64,000 bases of DNA from Phycisphaerales bacterium (GTDB taxonomy: Bacteria; Planctomycetota; Phycisphaerae; Phycisphaerales; SM1A02): positions 124,001 through 188,000 of the forward strand of contig JAQWNP010000001.1 of the NCBI GenBank assembly GCA_029268515.1, read 5' to 3'. Numbering within the stretch: position 1 is the stretch's first letter; the number at the start of each line of letters is the position of its first letter. Positions 17,874 through 27,971 of the stretch are shown here, piece by piece. A program made the translations under genes and the position numbers. The notes under the pieces were generated by a model. That model did no database searches. It saw nothing but the letters and a program-made list of their open reading frames with translations, and was not told the origin of the DNA.

Positions 17874-18899
17874 ATGCGCCCGATGGTATCCGTTGAACTA
17901 CCCATTTTCGATCAAGCCCACTTTGAACAGACTGTAAAAGGGTGCTTCGATCATGCTCTACAAGCATCTCAACATCCGACCACTCTGCAAATCAATATTG
18001 GTGCTGTTTGCAATCTAGCCTGCCGGCATTGTCATGTGGAGTCCTCGCCCTCACGAACGGGAGAAGATGAGAACATGACGCTGGAAACGGCACAGCGTGT
18101 CGTCGAATGGACTGCCAACCAACCGTGGTTAAAGATAGTTGACCTCACCGGTGGCAGCCCAGAGATGAATCCCAACTTTCGCTGGATGGTTGAGCGATTT
18201 AGAGAGCTTGACCTGCAAGTCATCGATCGATGCAATCCAACAATCATTGGATGGAAGAACCCAAGGAACGGTGAGACCTTTGATTGGGTTCCAGATTTCT
18301 TAGCTACTCATTGTGTGCAGGTCGTGGCATCGATGCCTTGTTATGAGGCAAGCAATGTCAATAAGCAGCGCGGCCGAGGTGCCTTTGACGCATCAATAGA
18401 AGGCCTAAGAGCACTCTGCGCTGTCGGGTATGGGCGTGATCCCGATCTCGTCTTGAATCTCGTTTTTAACCCGGTTGGCCCTGTTCTGCCTCCTTCACAA
18501 GCTGAGCTCCAGCCGATCTATCGCCAGAAGCTCCGCGATCAAGTGGATATTGAATTCAACGAACTTTGGACCATTGCCAACATGCCTATCAAACGCTGGC
18601 GCCATCAACTGGAGCGAGCCGGAGAACTTGAGCAATACATGCAGCTACTGATCGATGCTTTCAATCCTGAGACCATAGAAGCATTGATGTGCCGCCATCT
18701 GGTGAACATTGATTCACAGGGAATGGTGTTTGATTGCGACTTCAACCAGGCCCTCGATATTCCTTCATTGTTTCCCGCTGGTAAGAAAATCTGGGATTTG
18801 AGCTTTGAAGATATCCGCGAGCGCACCATTGCTACTGCCGACCACTGCTATGGCTGTACTGCAGGCTGTGGTAGCAGTTGTAGTGGCTCATTGCTTTAG
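17874..18899 (+). CDS. arsS: Radical SAM protein ArsS (arsenosugar biosynthesis)
   Basis: Radical SAM enzyme of 341 aa that in related systems attaches a SAM-derived adenosyl/ribosyl group to methylated arsenic. The radical SAM cluster motif is CNLACRHCH (CxxxCxxC, near residue 44), followed by the glycine-rich LTGGSPEMNP. The family-specific C-terminus HCYGCTAGCGSSC is present; some relatives are selenoproteins there, but this one uses Cys throughout. Start is 17874 or the ATG three codons later; GGAGG lies about 16 nt upstream, inside the end of arsM. It forms a two-gene unit with arsM; no arsR or arsenite pump gene is adjacent. Confidence 0.88.
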   Translation: MRPMVSVELPIFDQAHFEQTVKGCFDHALQASQHPTTLQINIGAVCNLACRHCHVESSPSRTGEDENMTLETAQRVVEWTANQPWLKIVDLTGGSPEMNPNFRWMVERFRELDLQVIDRCNPTIIGWKNPRNGETFDWVPDFLATHCVQVVASMPCYEASNVNKQRGRGAFDASIEGLRALCAVGYGRDPDLVLNLVFNPVGPVLPPSQAELQPIYRQKLRDQVDIEFNELWTIANMPIKRWRHQLERAGELEQYMQLLIDAFNPETIEALMCRHLVNIDSQGMVFDCDFNQALDIPSLFPAGKKIWDLSFEDIRERTIATADHCYGCTAGCGSSCSGSLL

Positions 18900-19022
18900 T
18901 CAACCACTTAACGACTGCAAAGAGACATAGAAAATGCCCTCTTAGAGGCATTACATTGCAATTATTGTTGATCTCTTACCACTTTTATCTGCAATTGACT
19001 TGTCACACACCGGTCTCTTTAC

Positions 19023-19039
19023 TTACATTGTCAATGTAA
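19023..19039. repeat. Short inverted repeat in the arsS/nuoH gap
   Basis: TTACATT-GTC-AATGTAA forms a 7-bp perfect dyad that could be a small hairpin or an operator half-site pair. Its position downstream of both flanking genes makes an operator unlikely. Confidence 0.3.
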
Positions 19040-19103
19040 AGACATAAAGCACTGCCGCTCAACTCGTCTGGCAGCCGCAGTGCATCGCTTCTCTTAACTT
19101 ATG

Positions 19104-19141
19104 ACAGGCGCTGATCGACGCTCCGACTGATCAGCGTCTGT
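19104..19141. terminator. Bidirectional hairpin between arsS and nuoH
   Basis: A 13-bp stem (ACAGGCGCTGATC with GATCAGCGTCTGT, one G:U) and 12-nt loop sits between the convergent arsS and nuoH genes, with TTCTTT on the plus side. It lies only 25 bp beyond the nuoH stop, so it probably ends nuoH transcripts and backs up arsS. Confidence 0.65.
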
Positions 19142-19166
19142 TCTTTGCGCAATGCAGTTTAATTTT

Positions 19167-20384
19167 CTATCGCTCACTGGCGGTGTCACCACCGGGCTCA
19201 GGCGCGGCGGGGCTAAAACGACTGCCGACCAAGCCAATGCGACGGTTTGGATCTGGCTGTTTGGGCAACATGGGACGAACCAGCCAAAAGAAAAACAGTG
19301 TCACGATGGATGCAAGCCACATGTAATGAAGCCATCCAAGGAATGTCACCACCGAAGTCACAAGCAGTAGAACTAAAGTCGCCGGGATCATGCCTTCCCA
19401 GGCGAGCCGCATCAGCTGATCGAAACGAAAACGTGGCAGCGTCCATCGCACGACCATGGCAAGAAGCACGAGCAAGAATATCTTGCCCATTACGATCGCC
19501 ATCTGACAGAGGATCAACGCGAGACCACCAGCAACAGGAAGGTCCCATCCCCAAAACGGATTAAGTGACCACCCACCCATAAACAGTGTGACAAAGAAGG
19601 CGCTACCAACAAACAGATGGGCATACTCACCAAGGAAGAACAATGCCCACTTCATGGATGAGTACTCTGTGTGCCAACCACCAACGAGCTCTTGCTCAGC
19701 CTCAGCGAGATCAAATGGCGCCCGGTTGGCCTCTGCCAACAAGCAGATATAGAAAATGATTGCTGCCAGTGGTTGCTGCACTAAATACCACTGACCCTCA
19801 ATCTGATTGGCGACAATCTCCTGAGGCATCAGGGTGCCAGCTGTAAGGATGATGCAAAGCAGTGCGAGACCCATTGGGATTTCATAGCTGATCATCTGCG
19901 CTGAAGCACGCAATCCACCCAAGAAGCTGTACTTATTGTTTGAAGCCCAACCACCAAGCACGACGCCGTAAACGCCTAGTGAAGCCGTTGCCACCAGGTA
20001 GATGACACCAATATTGATATCGGCCACCATGATGTACACCGACCATGATGTTGTTTCCCAAAGACCGCCCCATGGAATGATGGCGAAACCAATCATCGCA
20101 GGGATGACAGCAAATGCAGGCGCCAAAATAAACAAGGTGCGATCAACGCCTGCTGGTATGAAATCCTCTTTCAAAAAGAGCTTCAGGCCATCAGCGATGG
20201 GCTGCAGAAGTCCCAGTGGACCGACACGATTCGGACCGACACGATCTTGCACCCATGCACAGACCTTTCGCTCGAGCAAGATGAAATACGCACCAGCCCC
20301 CAATATGACATGGAGAATCAGGACCAACATCACAACTGAAACACAGAATTGGGGCCAAGGAGATTGGGCAAGGATGGGTGTCAT
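19167..20384 (-). CDS. nuoH: NADH-quinone oxidoreductase subunit H (orphan position)
   Basis: Membrane subunit of complex I that forms part of the quinone-binding site at the junction with the peripheral arm. The 405-aa protein has about 8-9 membrane segments and the family signature ERKVCAWVQDRVGPNRVGP, plus GLLQPIADGLKLFLKED and the conserved loop NRAPFDLAEAEQELVGGWHTEYS. C-terminal residues after the last membrane segment (about 375-405) extend as a hydrophilic tail. No other nuo gene is adjacent; it starts 12 bp after the carB stop on the same strand, so it is probably cotranscribed with carB. Fpo/Ech homologues are excluded by the full NuoH signature. Confidence 0.93.
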   Translation of the reverse strand: MTPILAQSPWPQFCVSVVMLVLILHVILGAGAYFILLERKVCAWVQDRVGPNRVGPLGLLQPIADGLKLFLKEDFIPAGVDRTLFILAPAFAVIPAMIGFAIIPWGGLWETTSWSVYIMVADINIGVIYLVATASLGVYGVVLGGWASNNKYSFLGGLRASAQMISYEIPMGLALLCIILTAGTLMPQEIVANQIEGQWYLVQQPLAAIIFYICLLAEANRAPFDLAEAEQELVGGWHTEYSSMKWALFFLGEYAHLFVGSAFFVTLFMGGWSLNPFWGWDLPVAGGLALILCQMAIVMGKIFLLVLLAMVVRWTLPRFRFDQLMRLAWEGMIPATLVLLLVTSVVTFLGWLHYMWLASIVTLFFFWLVRPMLPKQPDPNRRIGLVGSRFSPAAPEPGGDTASER

Positions 20385-20396
20385 TGAACCAGCAGT

Positions 20397-23300
20397 TTAA
20401 CGATCGATGCACTCGCCTGCGAGTGATGATGGATCGGTGGGGTTTTTATGACCAGCCAACCCAGCTTGAACCGGGATAGACGCATGCTGCGACTGCCCCC
20501 TTGCCAGGTTGGGGAAGTAATCCTGCAGGGCGGCGACAGACCACGTGCCTGCCTGTAGGGCCGCTATCGCCTGAACTGCGGCCCGAGCACCAGTCTGTGT
20601 CGTAATCATGGGCACGCCAGCAAGCACCGCTGTTGCCCGAATCCGCCCCTCATCAGTATCCGCACCTGTCCGAGTGGGCGTATTGATGACAAGGGCAATT
20701 TCACCATTGGTGATCATGTCCAGAATATTAGGGCGAGCCCCCTCTGAAATCTTTCGCAAAATAGTGGTCTCCACATTCTGGAGACGGAGCTGTTCATGAG
20801 TGCCCTCAGTCGCATAAACAGAAAAGCCCATCGACACCAGCTGACGAGCAATATCAGTCACATGCGGCTTATCAGAGTCACGCACTGAAAGGAATACATT
20901 TCCCTCCGACGGCAAATAGATACCCGTCGACATATGGGCCTTTGCCAAGGCAACCGGCAGGACCAAATCCATGCCCATCACTTCACCGGTCGATCGCATC
21001 TCCGGACCAAGAATGACATCCACTCCCGGGAACCGATCGAATGGAAAGGCCGGTTCCTTGACTGCAAAGAAGTTGCTGTCCGGCACCTCCTGCACATTAA
21101 GTGACTCAAGTGACGCGCCCATCATCACCTTTGCAGCAATTCGTGCCCAAGGCACACCCTTCGCTTTGGCAACAAATGGCACCGTACGCGAAGCACGTGG
21201 ATTCACCTCTAAAACAAAGATCTGGCCGTTCTTGATGGCCATCTGAACATTCATAAGCCCGCGGACCCGCAGTCTCTCTGCCAGGCGCCGAGCCTGTTGT
21301 TTGACTTGCTTGACAATGTCTGCTGACAATGAAAATGGGGGGATCGTGCATGAAGAGTCACCTGAATGCACGCCCGCTTCTTCGATGTGTTCCATCACAC
21401 CGCAAACAATCGCTCTGGATTTATCAGAATTTCCCATCAAACTAGATCGACCTGGACTTGCCGAAGGCTCAAAGTCAGCAACAACATCAATATCCACTTC
21501 GACTGCTTCATCAAGAAAGCGATCGATCAATACTGGCGCGCTTGCCAGTTCGCTCACATCGACAGCGGTACGCATATAGGTATTGATGGCAGACTCGTCA
21601 TAGCAAATCTCCATACCGCGGCCGCCCAGAACATAGCTGGGTCGAACAAGAACTGGATAACCAATTGAATCTGCAATGACTTTTGCTTGCTCAAGTGAAT
21701 ATGCAATTCCATTTGCTGGCTGATGAATCTTGAGTTCATCGAGAATGGTCTTAAATCGATCGCGATCTTCAGCTGCATCAATTGAATCGAGACTCGTGCC
21801 AATGAGAGGCACACCAGCAGCAACCAAGCCGTGGGCTAAATTGAGTGGTGTTTGACCACCAAACTGTACAACACAGCCTTCCACGTTGCCTTCGCGATCC
21901 ACCGCGTCGATACCGCCACCATTAAGCCGTTCTATCACATTCAGCGTGTCTTCTAATGTGAGCGGTTCAAAGAAAAGAAGATCTGATGTATCAAAGTCAG
22001 TACTCACTGTCTCCGGATTGGAATTGATCATGACGGACTCAAAGTCCATCTCTTTGCAAGCAAATGAGGCCTGACAACAGCAGTAGTCAAACTCGATGCC
22101 TTGCCCTATTCGATTGGGACCACCGCCAAGAATAACGATTTTAGCGCGATCACTAATTCGCACTTCATCATCGGAGACCTCTTTACCATTGACAAGATAA
22201 GGCGACTCGTACGTTGAATAATAGTATGGCGTCAGCGCCTCAAACTCTGCCGCACAAGTATCAACCACTTTAAAGACTGGCTCAACTCCCAATGACTTAC
22301 GGTAGCGACGCACCTCTAGAATCTTGTCTATTGAAATATCGCCGAGGTAGAGGAATGCCAATTGCGGATCACTATACCCAAGCTGCTTCGCTTTGAAGAT
22401 GATTTCCTTGGGCACTTGGTCCAATGATGTGTACTGACAAAGTATTTTTTCAAACTCAACCAACTGCTCAAGTTGGTCCAAGAACCACGGATCAATCCGC
22501 GTCAGTTCATGAATACGATCAACAGACATACCCATTTTGAAGGCATACCGAATAAAGTACATACGCCCCTGGCTCGGCACAGTTAACTTACGAACCAGCA
22601 TCTCTTCAGGAATTGGCCACTGCAACGGCGCTCCGTCGGCAGTGGTCAAACTCTCAAAAACATTATCGGGCAGATCGCCATCTGGATCCATGCCCTGAAG
22701 CGTCAGCGCGCGTCGCGCTTGAAGCCACTTGTCATTTTTGTCTAGCCCATACCCAAAACGCTTGACCTCCATCGATCGGATGGCCTTCTGAAAGCTCTCT
22801 TGGAAGGTGCGACCAATACTCATCGCTTCACCAACAGACTTCATTTGGGTTGTCAACGTCTCATCGGCCTCTGGAAACTTTTCAAATGTCCAGCGTGGCA
22901 TTTTTGTCACCACATAGTCAATTGACGGCTCGAAACATGCAGATGTTGTATCCGTTATATCGTTTCGCAATTCATCTAATGTGTATCCGATGGCTAACTT
23001 TGCGGCGATACGTGCGATCGGAAATCCGGTTGCCTTTGATGCCAAGGCCGAGCTACGAGAAACCCGAGGGTTCATCTCAATCACCACCATGTCGCTTGTC
23101 TTGGGATCAATGGCAAACTGGACATTGGCTCCACCAGTATCCACACCAACCGCACGCAATATGTCGAATGCAGCATCCCGCATTCGCTGATATTCCTTGT
23201 CCGTCAGCGTCATGATGGGAGCGACCGTAATGGAATCTCCTGTATGAACCCCCATTGGGTCAATATTCTCAATTCCACAAACGACAATACAGTTGTCCTT

Positions 23301-23987
23301 GTGATCCCGAATAACCTCGAGCTCATATTCCTTCCAACCCAAGAGTGATTGATCAATTTGCACCTGTCCGATACGCGAAGCACCGATACCGCGGCGAACG
23401 ATGCTATTGAATTCATCGCGGTTATAAGCAATTCCACCACCGAACCCACCCAAGGTAAATGCGGGGCGAACAATGGCCGGTAGCCCCACCGTCTCAAGAA
23501 ACTCGTGAGCTTCTTCGAGGCTTGTCACGGTTTTGGCATGTGGCTGTTTGAGACCCAAGGACTCAACGATCCCGCGGAAGATATTGCGATCCTCTGCGCG
23601 ATAAATAATCTCACGATCGGCACCAAGCATTTCCACACCAAAATCGGCCAGGGTGCCTTCCTCCTCAAGTCCACAGGCACAGTTCAACGCTGTCTGTCCA
23701 CCCAGCGTTGGAAGTAACGCATCGATTGGTGTGCCTGCTTCAGCCTCTCGGGCAATGACCTTGGCAACTGCTTCTGGTGTAATTGGCTCGATATAGGTGC
23801 GGTCCGAGAAGGCTGGATCAGTCATGATCGTCGCGGGATTGGAATTCACCAGAACCACGCGTACGCCCTCTTCATGGAGTGCTTTGCATGCCTGGGTCCC
23901 TGAATAGTCGAATTCACAGCCTTGCCCAATCACAATTGGGCCGGAACCGAGAATGAGGATGTTTTTTAGTTCTTGGCGACGTGGCAT
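20397..23987 (-). CDS. carB: Carbamoyl-phosphate synthase large subunit
   Basis: Makes carbamoyl phosphate from bicarbonate, ammonia from CarA, and two ATP, feeding arginine and pyrimidine synthesis. Both halves are present: ATP-grasp 1 begins [22 protein letters not shown], and ATP-grasp 2 begins [27 protein letters not shown] and the [12 protein letters not shown] motif are intact. The C-terminal MGS-like allosteric domain contains YATEGTHE and [19 protein letters not shown]. At 1196 aa it is about 120 residues longer than E. coli CarB. Visible extras are a stretch around 832-852 ([19 protein letters not shown]), additional residues around 440-460, and a 25-residue tail. carA is not adjacent. 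nuoH follows 12 bp downstream. Confidence 0.97.
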   Translation of the reverse strand: MPRRQELKNILILGSGPIVIGQGCEFDYSGTQACKALHEEGVRVVLVNSNPATIMTDPAFSDRTYIEPITPEAVAKVIAREAEAGTPIDALLPTLGGQTALNCACGLEEEGTLADFGVEMLGADREIIYRAEDRNIFRGIVESLGLKQPHAKTVTSLEEAHEFLETVGLPAIVRPAFTLGGFGGGIAYNRDEFNSIVRRGIGASRIGQVQIDQSLLGWKEYELEVIRDHKDNCIVVCGIENIDPMGVHTGDSITVAPIMTLTDKEYQRMRDAAFDILRAVGVDTGGANVQFAIDPKTSDMVVIEMNPRVSRSSALASKATGFPIARIAAKLAIGYTLDELRNDITDTTSACFEPSIDYVVTKMPRWTFEKFPEADETLTTQMKSVGEAMSIGRTFQESFQKAIRSMEVKRFGYGLDKNDKWLQARRALTLQGMDPDGDLPDNVFESLTTADGAPLQWPIPEEMLVRKLTVPSQGRMYFIRYAFKMGMSVDRIHELTRIDPWFLDQLEQLVEFEKILCQYTSLDQVPKEIIFKAKQLGYSDPQLAFLYLGDISIDKILEVRRYRKSLGVEPVFKVVDTCAAEFEALTPYYYSTYESPYLVNGKEVSDDEVRISDRAKIVILGGGPNRIGQGIEFDYCCCQASFACKEMDFESVMINSNPETVSTDFDTSDLLFFEPLTLEDTLNVIERLNGGGIDAVDREGNVEGCVVQFGGQTPLNLAHGLVAAGVPLIGTSLDSIDAAEDRDRFKTILDELKIHQPANGIAYSLEQAKVIADSIGYPVLVRPSYVLGGRGMEICYDESAINTYMRTAVDVSELASAPVLIDRFLDEAVEVDIDVVADFEPSASPGRSSLMGNSDKSRAIVCGVMEHIEEAGVHSGDSSCTIPPFSLSADIVKQVKQQARRLAERLRVRGLMNVQMAIKNGQIFVLEVNPRASRTVPFVAKAKGVPWARIAAKVMMGASLESLNVQEVPDSNFFAVKEPAFPFDRFPGVDVILGPEMRSTGEVMGMDLVLPVALAKAHMSTGIYLPSEGNVFLSVRDSDKPHVTDIARQLVSMGFSVYATEGTHEQLRLQNVETTILRKISEGARPNILDMITNGEIALVINTPTRTGADTDEGRIRATAVLAGVPMITTQTGARAAVQAIAALQAGTWSVAALQDYFPNLARGQSQHASIPVQAGLAGHKNPTDPSSLAGECIDR

Positions 23988-24137
23988 GCCGAATATGCGC
24001 CGGTTTTGATGAGCCTATCACGCCCGCAATAATGTGGCTCAGTATTGGAGGGCTATACACAAAATTTAGGCAAAGAAATAAAGAAATGCGGGTGGCCCGT
24101 TGACACCCACCTTCTGAAGGACCAATGTATATCAATC

Positions 24138-24884
24138 ATGCCATGGTATGCCATTACCGGCATCGTTTTCGGTGCTCTTCTGATTCTCGTCACGCTCGCT
24201 TACCACTGGCTCATTCCATGGCTCCGACGAACACCTGGTGAATCAGTGTTCTATGGTGCTCTTTTCCGATTCGGAGAGGCTTTTTTCTGGCTCATCCATC
24301 GATACAAAGGGTATGGGCTGGAATATCGGCCTGATACGAGAAATCCAGGCAAGCTCATCGTCGCCTGCAATCACAGCGGATCGATTGATCCCTTTTTAGT
24401 TCAGTTCGTGTGTCCATTCCATATTCGGTGGATCACGTCGGTCCGAGGGGTTCCCCGACTCTTCCGCCCTCTGGTCAATTATCTTGGATCGCTTAATCTC
24501 AACAGCAGGGGGCAAGATACCCATGGCTTACGCCAAGCCATGACCCATCTGAATGCTGGAAAAGTACTGGGAATCTTCCCTGAGGGTAAGATCGCGGTGC
24601 CCCCACAGGAGATTGGCCCTTTTGCCCACGGGATCGGCTACCTGGTCTCCAAAACCGATGCGCCAGTCCTTCTTGTTTGGATCTCGGGAACCCCTGATAC
24701 AAACCAGGTGCTCCCCTCGCTGCTTCGTCCCAGCCATAGCTCTATCACCTTCATTGATTACATTAAATTTGAAACCGGCATGCACAAGTCACAAATTAGC
24801 GACCAGCTGAGAGAGCGGCTTCACCAAGCCAGCGGGTGGCCTCTTCGCGATCATGTGCAAGAGCCTGATAGGATGGAAACATGA
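24138..24884 (+). CDS. plsC: 1-acyl-sn-glycerol-3-phosphate acyltransferase (PlsC-like)
   Basis: Membrane acyltransferase of the PlsC/LPLAT family, predicted to acylate lysophosphatidate or a related lysolipid. The chosen start gives 248 aa with an N-terminal membrane segment (YAITGIVFGALLILVTLAYHWL). The acyltransferase motif I is NHSGSIDPFL (H-x4-D), followed by RGVPRLFRPLV, motif III FPEGKI and a motif IV-like region. The open frame extends upstream to 24045, but those residues look non-coding; the ATG at 24138 lies downstream of GAAGGA. The stop overlaps the ruvA start as ATGA, so the two are translationally coupled. The exact acceptor lipid is not readable. Confidence 0.85.
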   Translation: MPWYAITGIVFGALLILVTLAYHWLIPWLRRTPGESVFYGALFRFGEAFFWLIHRYKGYGLEYRPDTRNPGKLIVACNHSGSIDPFLVQFVCPFHIRWITSVRGVPRLFRPLVNYLGSLNLNSRGQDTHGLRQAMTHLNAGKVLGIFPEGKIAVPPQEIGPFAHGIGYLVSKTDAPVLLVWISGTPDTNQVLPSLLRPSHSSITFIDYIKFETGMHKSQISDQLRERLHQASGWPLRDHVQEPDRMET

Positions 24885-25495
24885 TCTCCAAGATTACCGG
24901 AAAGCTGGATTCTGTTGATCAAGGCCGGGCCATGCTCACCTGTGGTCATGTGACCTATGAACTTCTCATCACTGCGGTCGATACACAGCGATTACAAGCC
25001 CAACAAGGCGAAGAAATCGAGTTCCATACGTTGCATTACCTTGAAGCACAGTCGCAAGGCTCGTCTTTTGTCCCACGACTGGTTGGCTTTGCAGCAGCCA
25101 GTGACCGGTCTTTCTTTGAGCTCTTTACAACAGTCAAGGGTGTTGGCACACGACGCGCACTTCGATCGCTCGTCGTCCCCGTTGATCAAATCGCTGCGGC
25201 AATCGCCGAGAAGGACATCAAGTTCTTAATCACTTTGCCAGAAATTGGTAAACGGACCGCCGAGTCAATTGTCGCTGAACTTCATGGACGTGTTGACATC
25301 CATCTCCCTGAACCCAACACAACCGACAAGGGGGCTCAAGTTGCTGCTCGTGATGCAATCACAATGCTCTGCCAACTCGGTGAATCGATGCCTCAAGCCC
25401 GACGACTGGTCGCCGCCGCCTTAGAAGACGATCCCTCCCTTGATTCAGCTGATCGACTTGTGGCTGCAGCCTGTCAGATTAAGGAACATGCGTAA
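24881..25495 (+). CDS. ruvA: Holliday junction branch migration protein RuvA
   Basis: DNA-binding subunit of the RuvAB branch migration complex, 204 aa, normal length. It starts with the OB-fold MISKITGKLDSV, contains helix-hairpin-helix regions (FFELFTTVKGVGTRRALRSL and FLITLPEIGKRTAESIVAEL), and ends with a small C-terminal domain that binds RuvB. Its ATG is inside the stop of the upstream acyltransferase gene (ATGA). ruvB and ruvC are not adjacent, but the other Holliday junction gene ruvX follows about 1.1 kb downstream. Confidence 0.96.
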   Translation: MISKITGKLDSVDQGRAMLTCGHVTYELLITAVDTQRLQAQQGEEIEFHTLHYLEAQSQGSSFVPRLVGFAAASDRSFFELFTTVKGVGTRRALRSLVVPVDQIAAAIAEKDIKFLITLPEIGKRTAESIVAELHGRVDIHLPEPNTTDKGAQVAARDAITMLCQLGESMPQARRLVAAALEDDPSLDSADRLVAAACQIKEHA

Positions 25496-25537
25496 GCACT
25501 CAACCGCTACCAAAAAACGCGCCTGCGAGAAACACCC

Positions 25538-26617
25538 ATGCGTTATGGAATGATTATGGCTGGTGGCTCTGGAACACGGCTCTGGCCGATGAGCCGAAGA
25601 GCACGCCCCAAGCAACTACTCGAGATCTTTGATGAACAGTCACTGCTGGGACTTGCCATGCAACGACTGGATGGTGTTATTGATCCTGATAAAAAACTCA
25701 TCTGCGCTTCGGAACAGCATCGTGAGATCATCAAGAGTGGGCTACCCAATCTCGGCCCCGATCAGTTTCTCGGTGAACCTTGTGGGCGCGACACACTGAA
25801 TGCTGTTGGTCTTACGGCTGCAGTATTACACCACCAAGATCCAGAAGCGATATTTCTCGTACTGGCCGCAGACCACATCATTGAACCGCAACGCGAATTT
25901 GCCCAAGCCACTCAAAAAGCCCTGAGCCTGGTAGAGGATGACCCCTCCAGAATGGTCACATTCGGAATTCGGCCAACACATGCAGCCACTGGCTATGGAT
26001 ATGTTGAGCGGGGCGACCCCATCAATGGATTCGAAGGTTCGTTCGCGGCAAAACGTTTTGTCGAAAAGCCCGATATCGCCACCGCTGAATCGTATCTCGC
26101 TTCCGGGAATTTTGACTGGAACAGCGGAATGTTTGTCTTTAGTGCCGCTTCATTCCTCAATGCATTGGCTCAATACGCTCCAGAATCACATGCTGGATTG
26201 ACCCAAATCGCAAGCAAGTGGGACACCCCCCAACGCCAGGACGTGCTCACAGATATTTATCCAACACTACCCAAACTCAGTGTTGACTATGGAATCATGG
26301 AACCAGTGTCTAACGATGATCGCTGGAATATTTGTCTTGTTCCAATGAACGTTCAGTGGCTCGATCTCGGTAGCTGGACAAGTTACGCCGACACACTGAC
26401 AGCAGATGAGCACGGCTGTCGGGCAAACGGCCCGGCAGTTCATGTGAATTCAAAAAATGTACTGACTGTGACTGATGATCCCACGCACACCATCACAACC
26501 ATCGGCGCTGAGAATATGATTGTCATTCACACCGCCGATGCAACGCTGGTTTTACCCTTTGAATGCGACCAGCAGGTAAAGGACCTTGCTCAGCAGGTTG
26601 ACCCCTCGCTGCGCTAG
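25538..26617 (+). CDS. manC: Mannose-1-phosphate guanylyltransferase
   Basis: Forms GDP-mannose from mannose-1-phosphate and GTP for glycan synthesis. The 359-aa protein has the nucleotidyltransferase signature AGGSGTRLWPMSRRARPKQLL, LAADHII, the RFVEKPDIATAESYL segment and FDWNSGMFVF. It lacks the C-terminal cupin phosphomannose isomerase domain of the long bifunctional type, so it is the short monofunctional form. The ATG is 42 bp after ruvA and ruvX follows within 7 bp, suggesting a plsC-ruvA-manC-ruvX transcription unit of mixed function. Confidence 0.93.
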   Translation: MRYGMIMAGGSGTRLWPMSRRARPKQLLEIFDEQSLLGLAMQRLDGVIDPDKKLICASEQHREIIKSGLPNLGPDQFLGEPCGRDTLNAVGLTAAVLHHQDPEAIFLVLAADHIIEPQREFAQATQKALSLVEDDPSRMVTFGIRPTHAATGYGYVERGDPINGFEGSFAAKRFVEKPDIATAESYLASGNFDWNSGMFVFSAASFLNALAQYAPESHAGLTQIASKWDTPQRQDVLTDIYPTLPKLSVDYGIMEPVSNDDRWNICLVPMNVQWLDLGSWTSYADTLTADEHGCRANGPAVHVNSKNVLTVTDDPTHTITTIGAENMIVIHTADATLVLPFECDQQVKDLAQQVDPSLR

Positions 26618-26624
26618 CAAGCTC

Positions 26625-27032
26625 ATGCGATATCTCGGTATCGATCTTGGTGAAAAACGCACTGGCCTGGCGGCTGGCGATGATCGATCGGGCATTATCT
26701 CACCTATTGGCGCACTTGTCTTACCACCAGGGGCCGCTTTGTTCGATGCAATTGCCAAAGCCGCTCATGAACATGATGCAGCCATGCTGGTGATTGGCCT
26801 CCCGCTCAATATGGATGGCAGCCATGGCCCACAAGCGAAACGCGTTACTTCACTAGGAGAGACGCTCTCTGAACAACTGAGTATTCCAGTTGTCTTCCAA
26901 GATGAGCGACTCACAAGCGCTGCTGCTGATGCCGACATGGCACAAACTGGACGAACACACCAACAGAAAAAAAAGCTGCGTGACGCCCTTGCCGCTACGC
27001 ACATTCTTCGCGATTACATTGAGGCTCAGTAA
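26625..27032 (+). CDS. ruvX: Putative pre-16S rRNA nuclease / Holliday junction resolvase RuvX (YqgF)
   Basis: RNase H-fold nuclease of 135 aa. Motifs are YLGIDLGEKRTGLAAGD (first catalytic Asp), VIGLPLNMDGSHGPQAKRV, and FQDERLTSAAAD with the acidic residues of the active site, plus a C-terminal DALAATHILRDYI helix. The ATG at 26625 starts at the first beta strand; an earlier ATG at 26586 lies inside manC and adds unrelated residues. Family members process 16S rRNA ends or resolve junctions; which applies here is not known. Confidence 0.92.
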   Translation: MRYLGIDLGEKRTGLAAGDDRSGIISPIGALVLPPGAALFDAIAKAAHEHDAAMLVIGLPLNMDGSHGPQAKRVTSLGETLSEQLSIPVVFQDERLTSAAADADMAQTGRTHQQKKKLRDALAATHILRDYIEAQ

Positions 27033-27043
27033 AAGCCCGGCTG

Positions 27044-27880
27044 CTACGCCGAGTCTTCAGAGGGACAAGCCTCGCGATCGAGATACCACTTCAGATGACC
27101 GCCACTCATTGCAGAGATCCCTAAAATGGGCAGGTCTTCAGCACCAGATGCAGTCATGGCGCGAACCAATTCGACCGTTGGTGCCATCGCTTTACCAGCC
27201 GCGACAACGCTAATCAATCTCGCTTGACTGAGAATATCCAGTCCAAGCGTTAGCCAGCGCTGACCATCGGGGCCTTCGACAAGGCCGGCATGTCGATCAT
27301 GGGCCACTTCAGATGTTGGCGTTATTGCGGCCACGCCACCGTCAGCTTGTAGACCAAGTATCGCGTAATCCAGACGCTGCATTGCAGCTGGCCGCTCTAC
27401 AAGTTTCGATTTCAAAAGTGCTTCATAGGTATGACCAGGTGGATCATCATCAACTGGCTTCCAAGGATGCACATTCGCTGCAGGAATATCTGAATGAAAA
27501 ACGAGCCGTTCACGTACTTCTTGATAGTCATCAACATCAACACGCTGAGCGGCCATCCAAATATGCGTGCGTGACCAGGGAAAACTTCTCAGTGTGACAT
27601 CACACATAAGTCGTTCATAGAGGCGCAGCTGTATCGGCCCAACGGTCAGCGCCATATGGAATTCCGAACAACTAATCAGAGAGCGCTCTGCATGAACAAA
27701 TAGATCAGCAGCGATTAGCTCAATCAAGGAGTCAAGATCTGGCGCGACCGAAACAACTCCAGAAAGTACTGGCTTTGGTAGATCGCCGCCCACAACGTCA
27801 TATCCATCGCTATCGCCAGTCGAATGGCGTGTCAGTTGATGAAGTCCATCAGGCAATCGCTCTTTAGGTGTCTCAGACAT
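27044..27880 (-). CDS. Divergent 6-phosphogluconolactonase-like protein
   Basis: A 278-aa protein that fits the 6-phosphogluconolactonase / glucosamine-6-phosphate isomerase fold by order of segments: a VHAERSL helix, an HPWKPVDDDPPGHTYEALL stretch, the central LDYAILGLQADGGVAAITP, and late LTLGLDILSQARLISVVAAGKAM. In canonical DevB-type enzymes the central loop is DGH-x-ASLFP; here it reads DGGVAAITP, so the expected His is replaced by Gly. The lysine-containing GKAM loop is kept. It may be a catalytically altered or regulatory member. It converges with ruvX and is divergent from the toroid-repeat gene. Assignment is by motif reading only. Confidence 0.6.
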   Translation of the reverse strand: MSETPKERLPDGLHQLTRHSTGDSDGYDVVGGDLPKPVLSGVVSVAPDLDSLIELIAADLFVHAERSLISCSEFHMALTVGPIQLRLYERLMCDVTLRSFPWSRTHIWMAAQRVDVDDYQEVRERLVFHSDIPAANVHPWKPVDDDPPGHTYEALLKSKLVERPAAMQRLDYAILGLQADGGVAAITPTSEVAHDRHAGLVEGPDGQRWLTLGLDILSQARLISVVAAGKAMAPTVELVRAMTASGAEDLPILGISAMSGGHLKWYLDREACPSEDSA

Positions 27881-27971
27881 GACCAGTCACTCCTGGGCGA
27901 TTTGCGTTCACGACTATTGGCATTCCAACAATATTAAGAGTCACGACTTGGATACTGACTATCATAGGCTT

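Noticed and set aside
19023-19039. Inverted repeat as a regulator operator
   Set aside because: It lies downstream of two convergent genes, where an operator is not expected.
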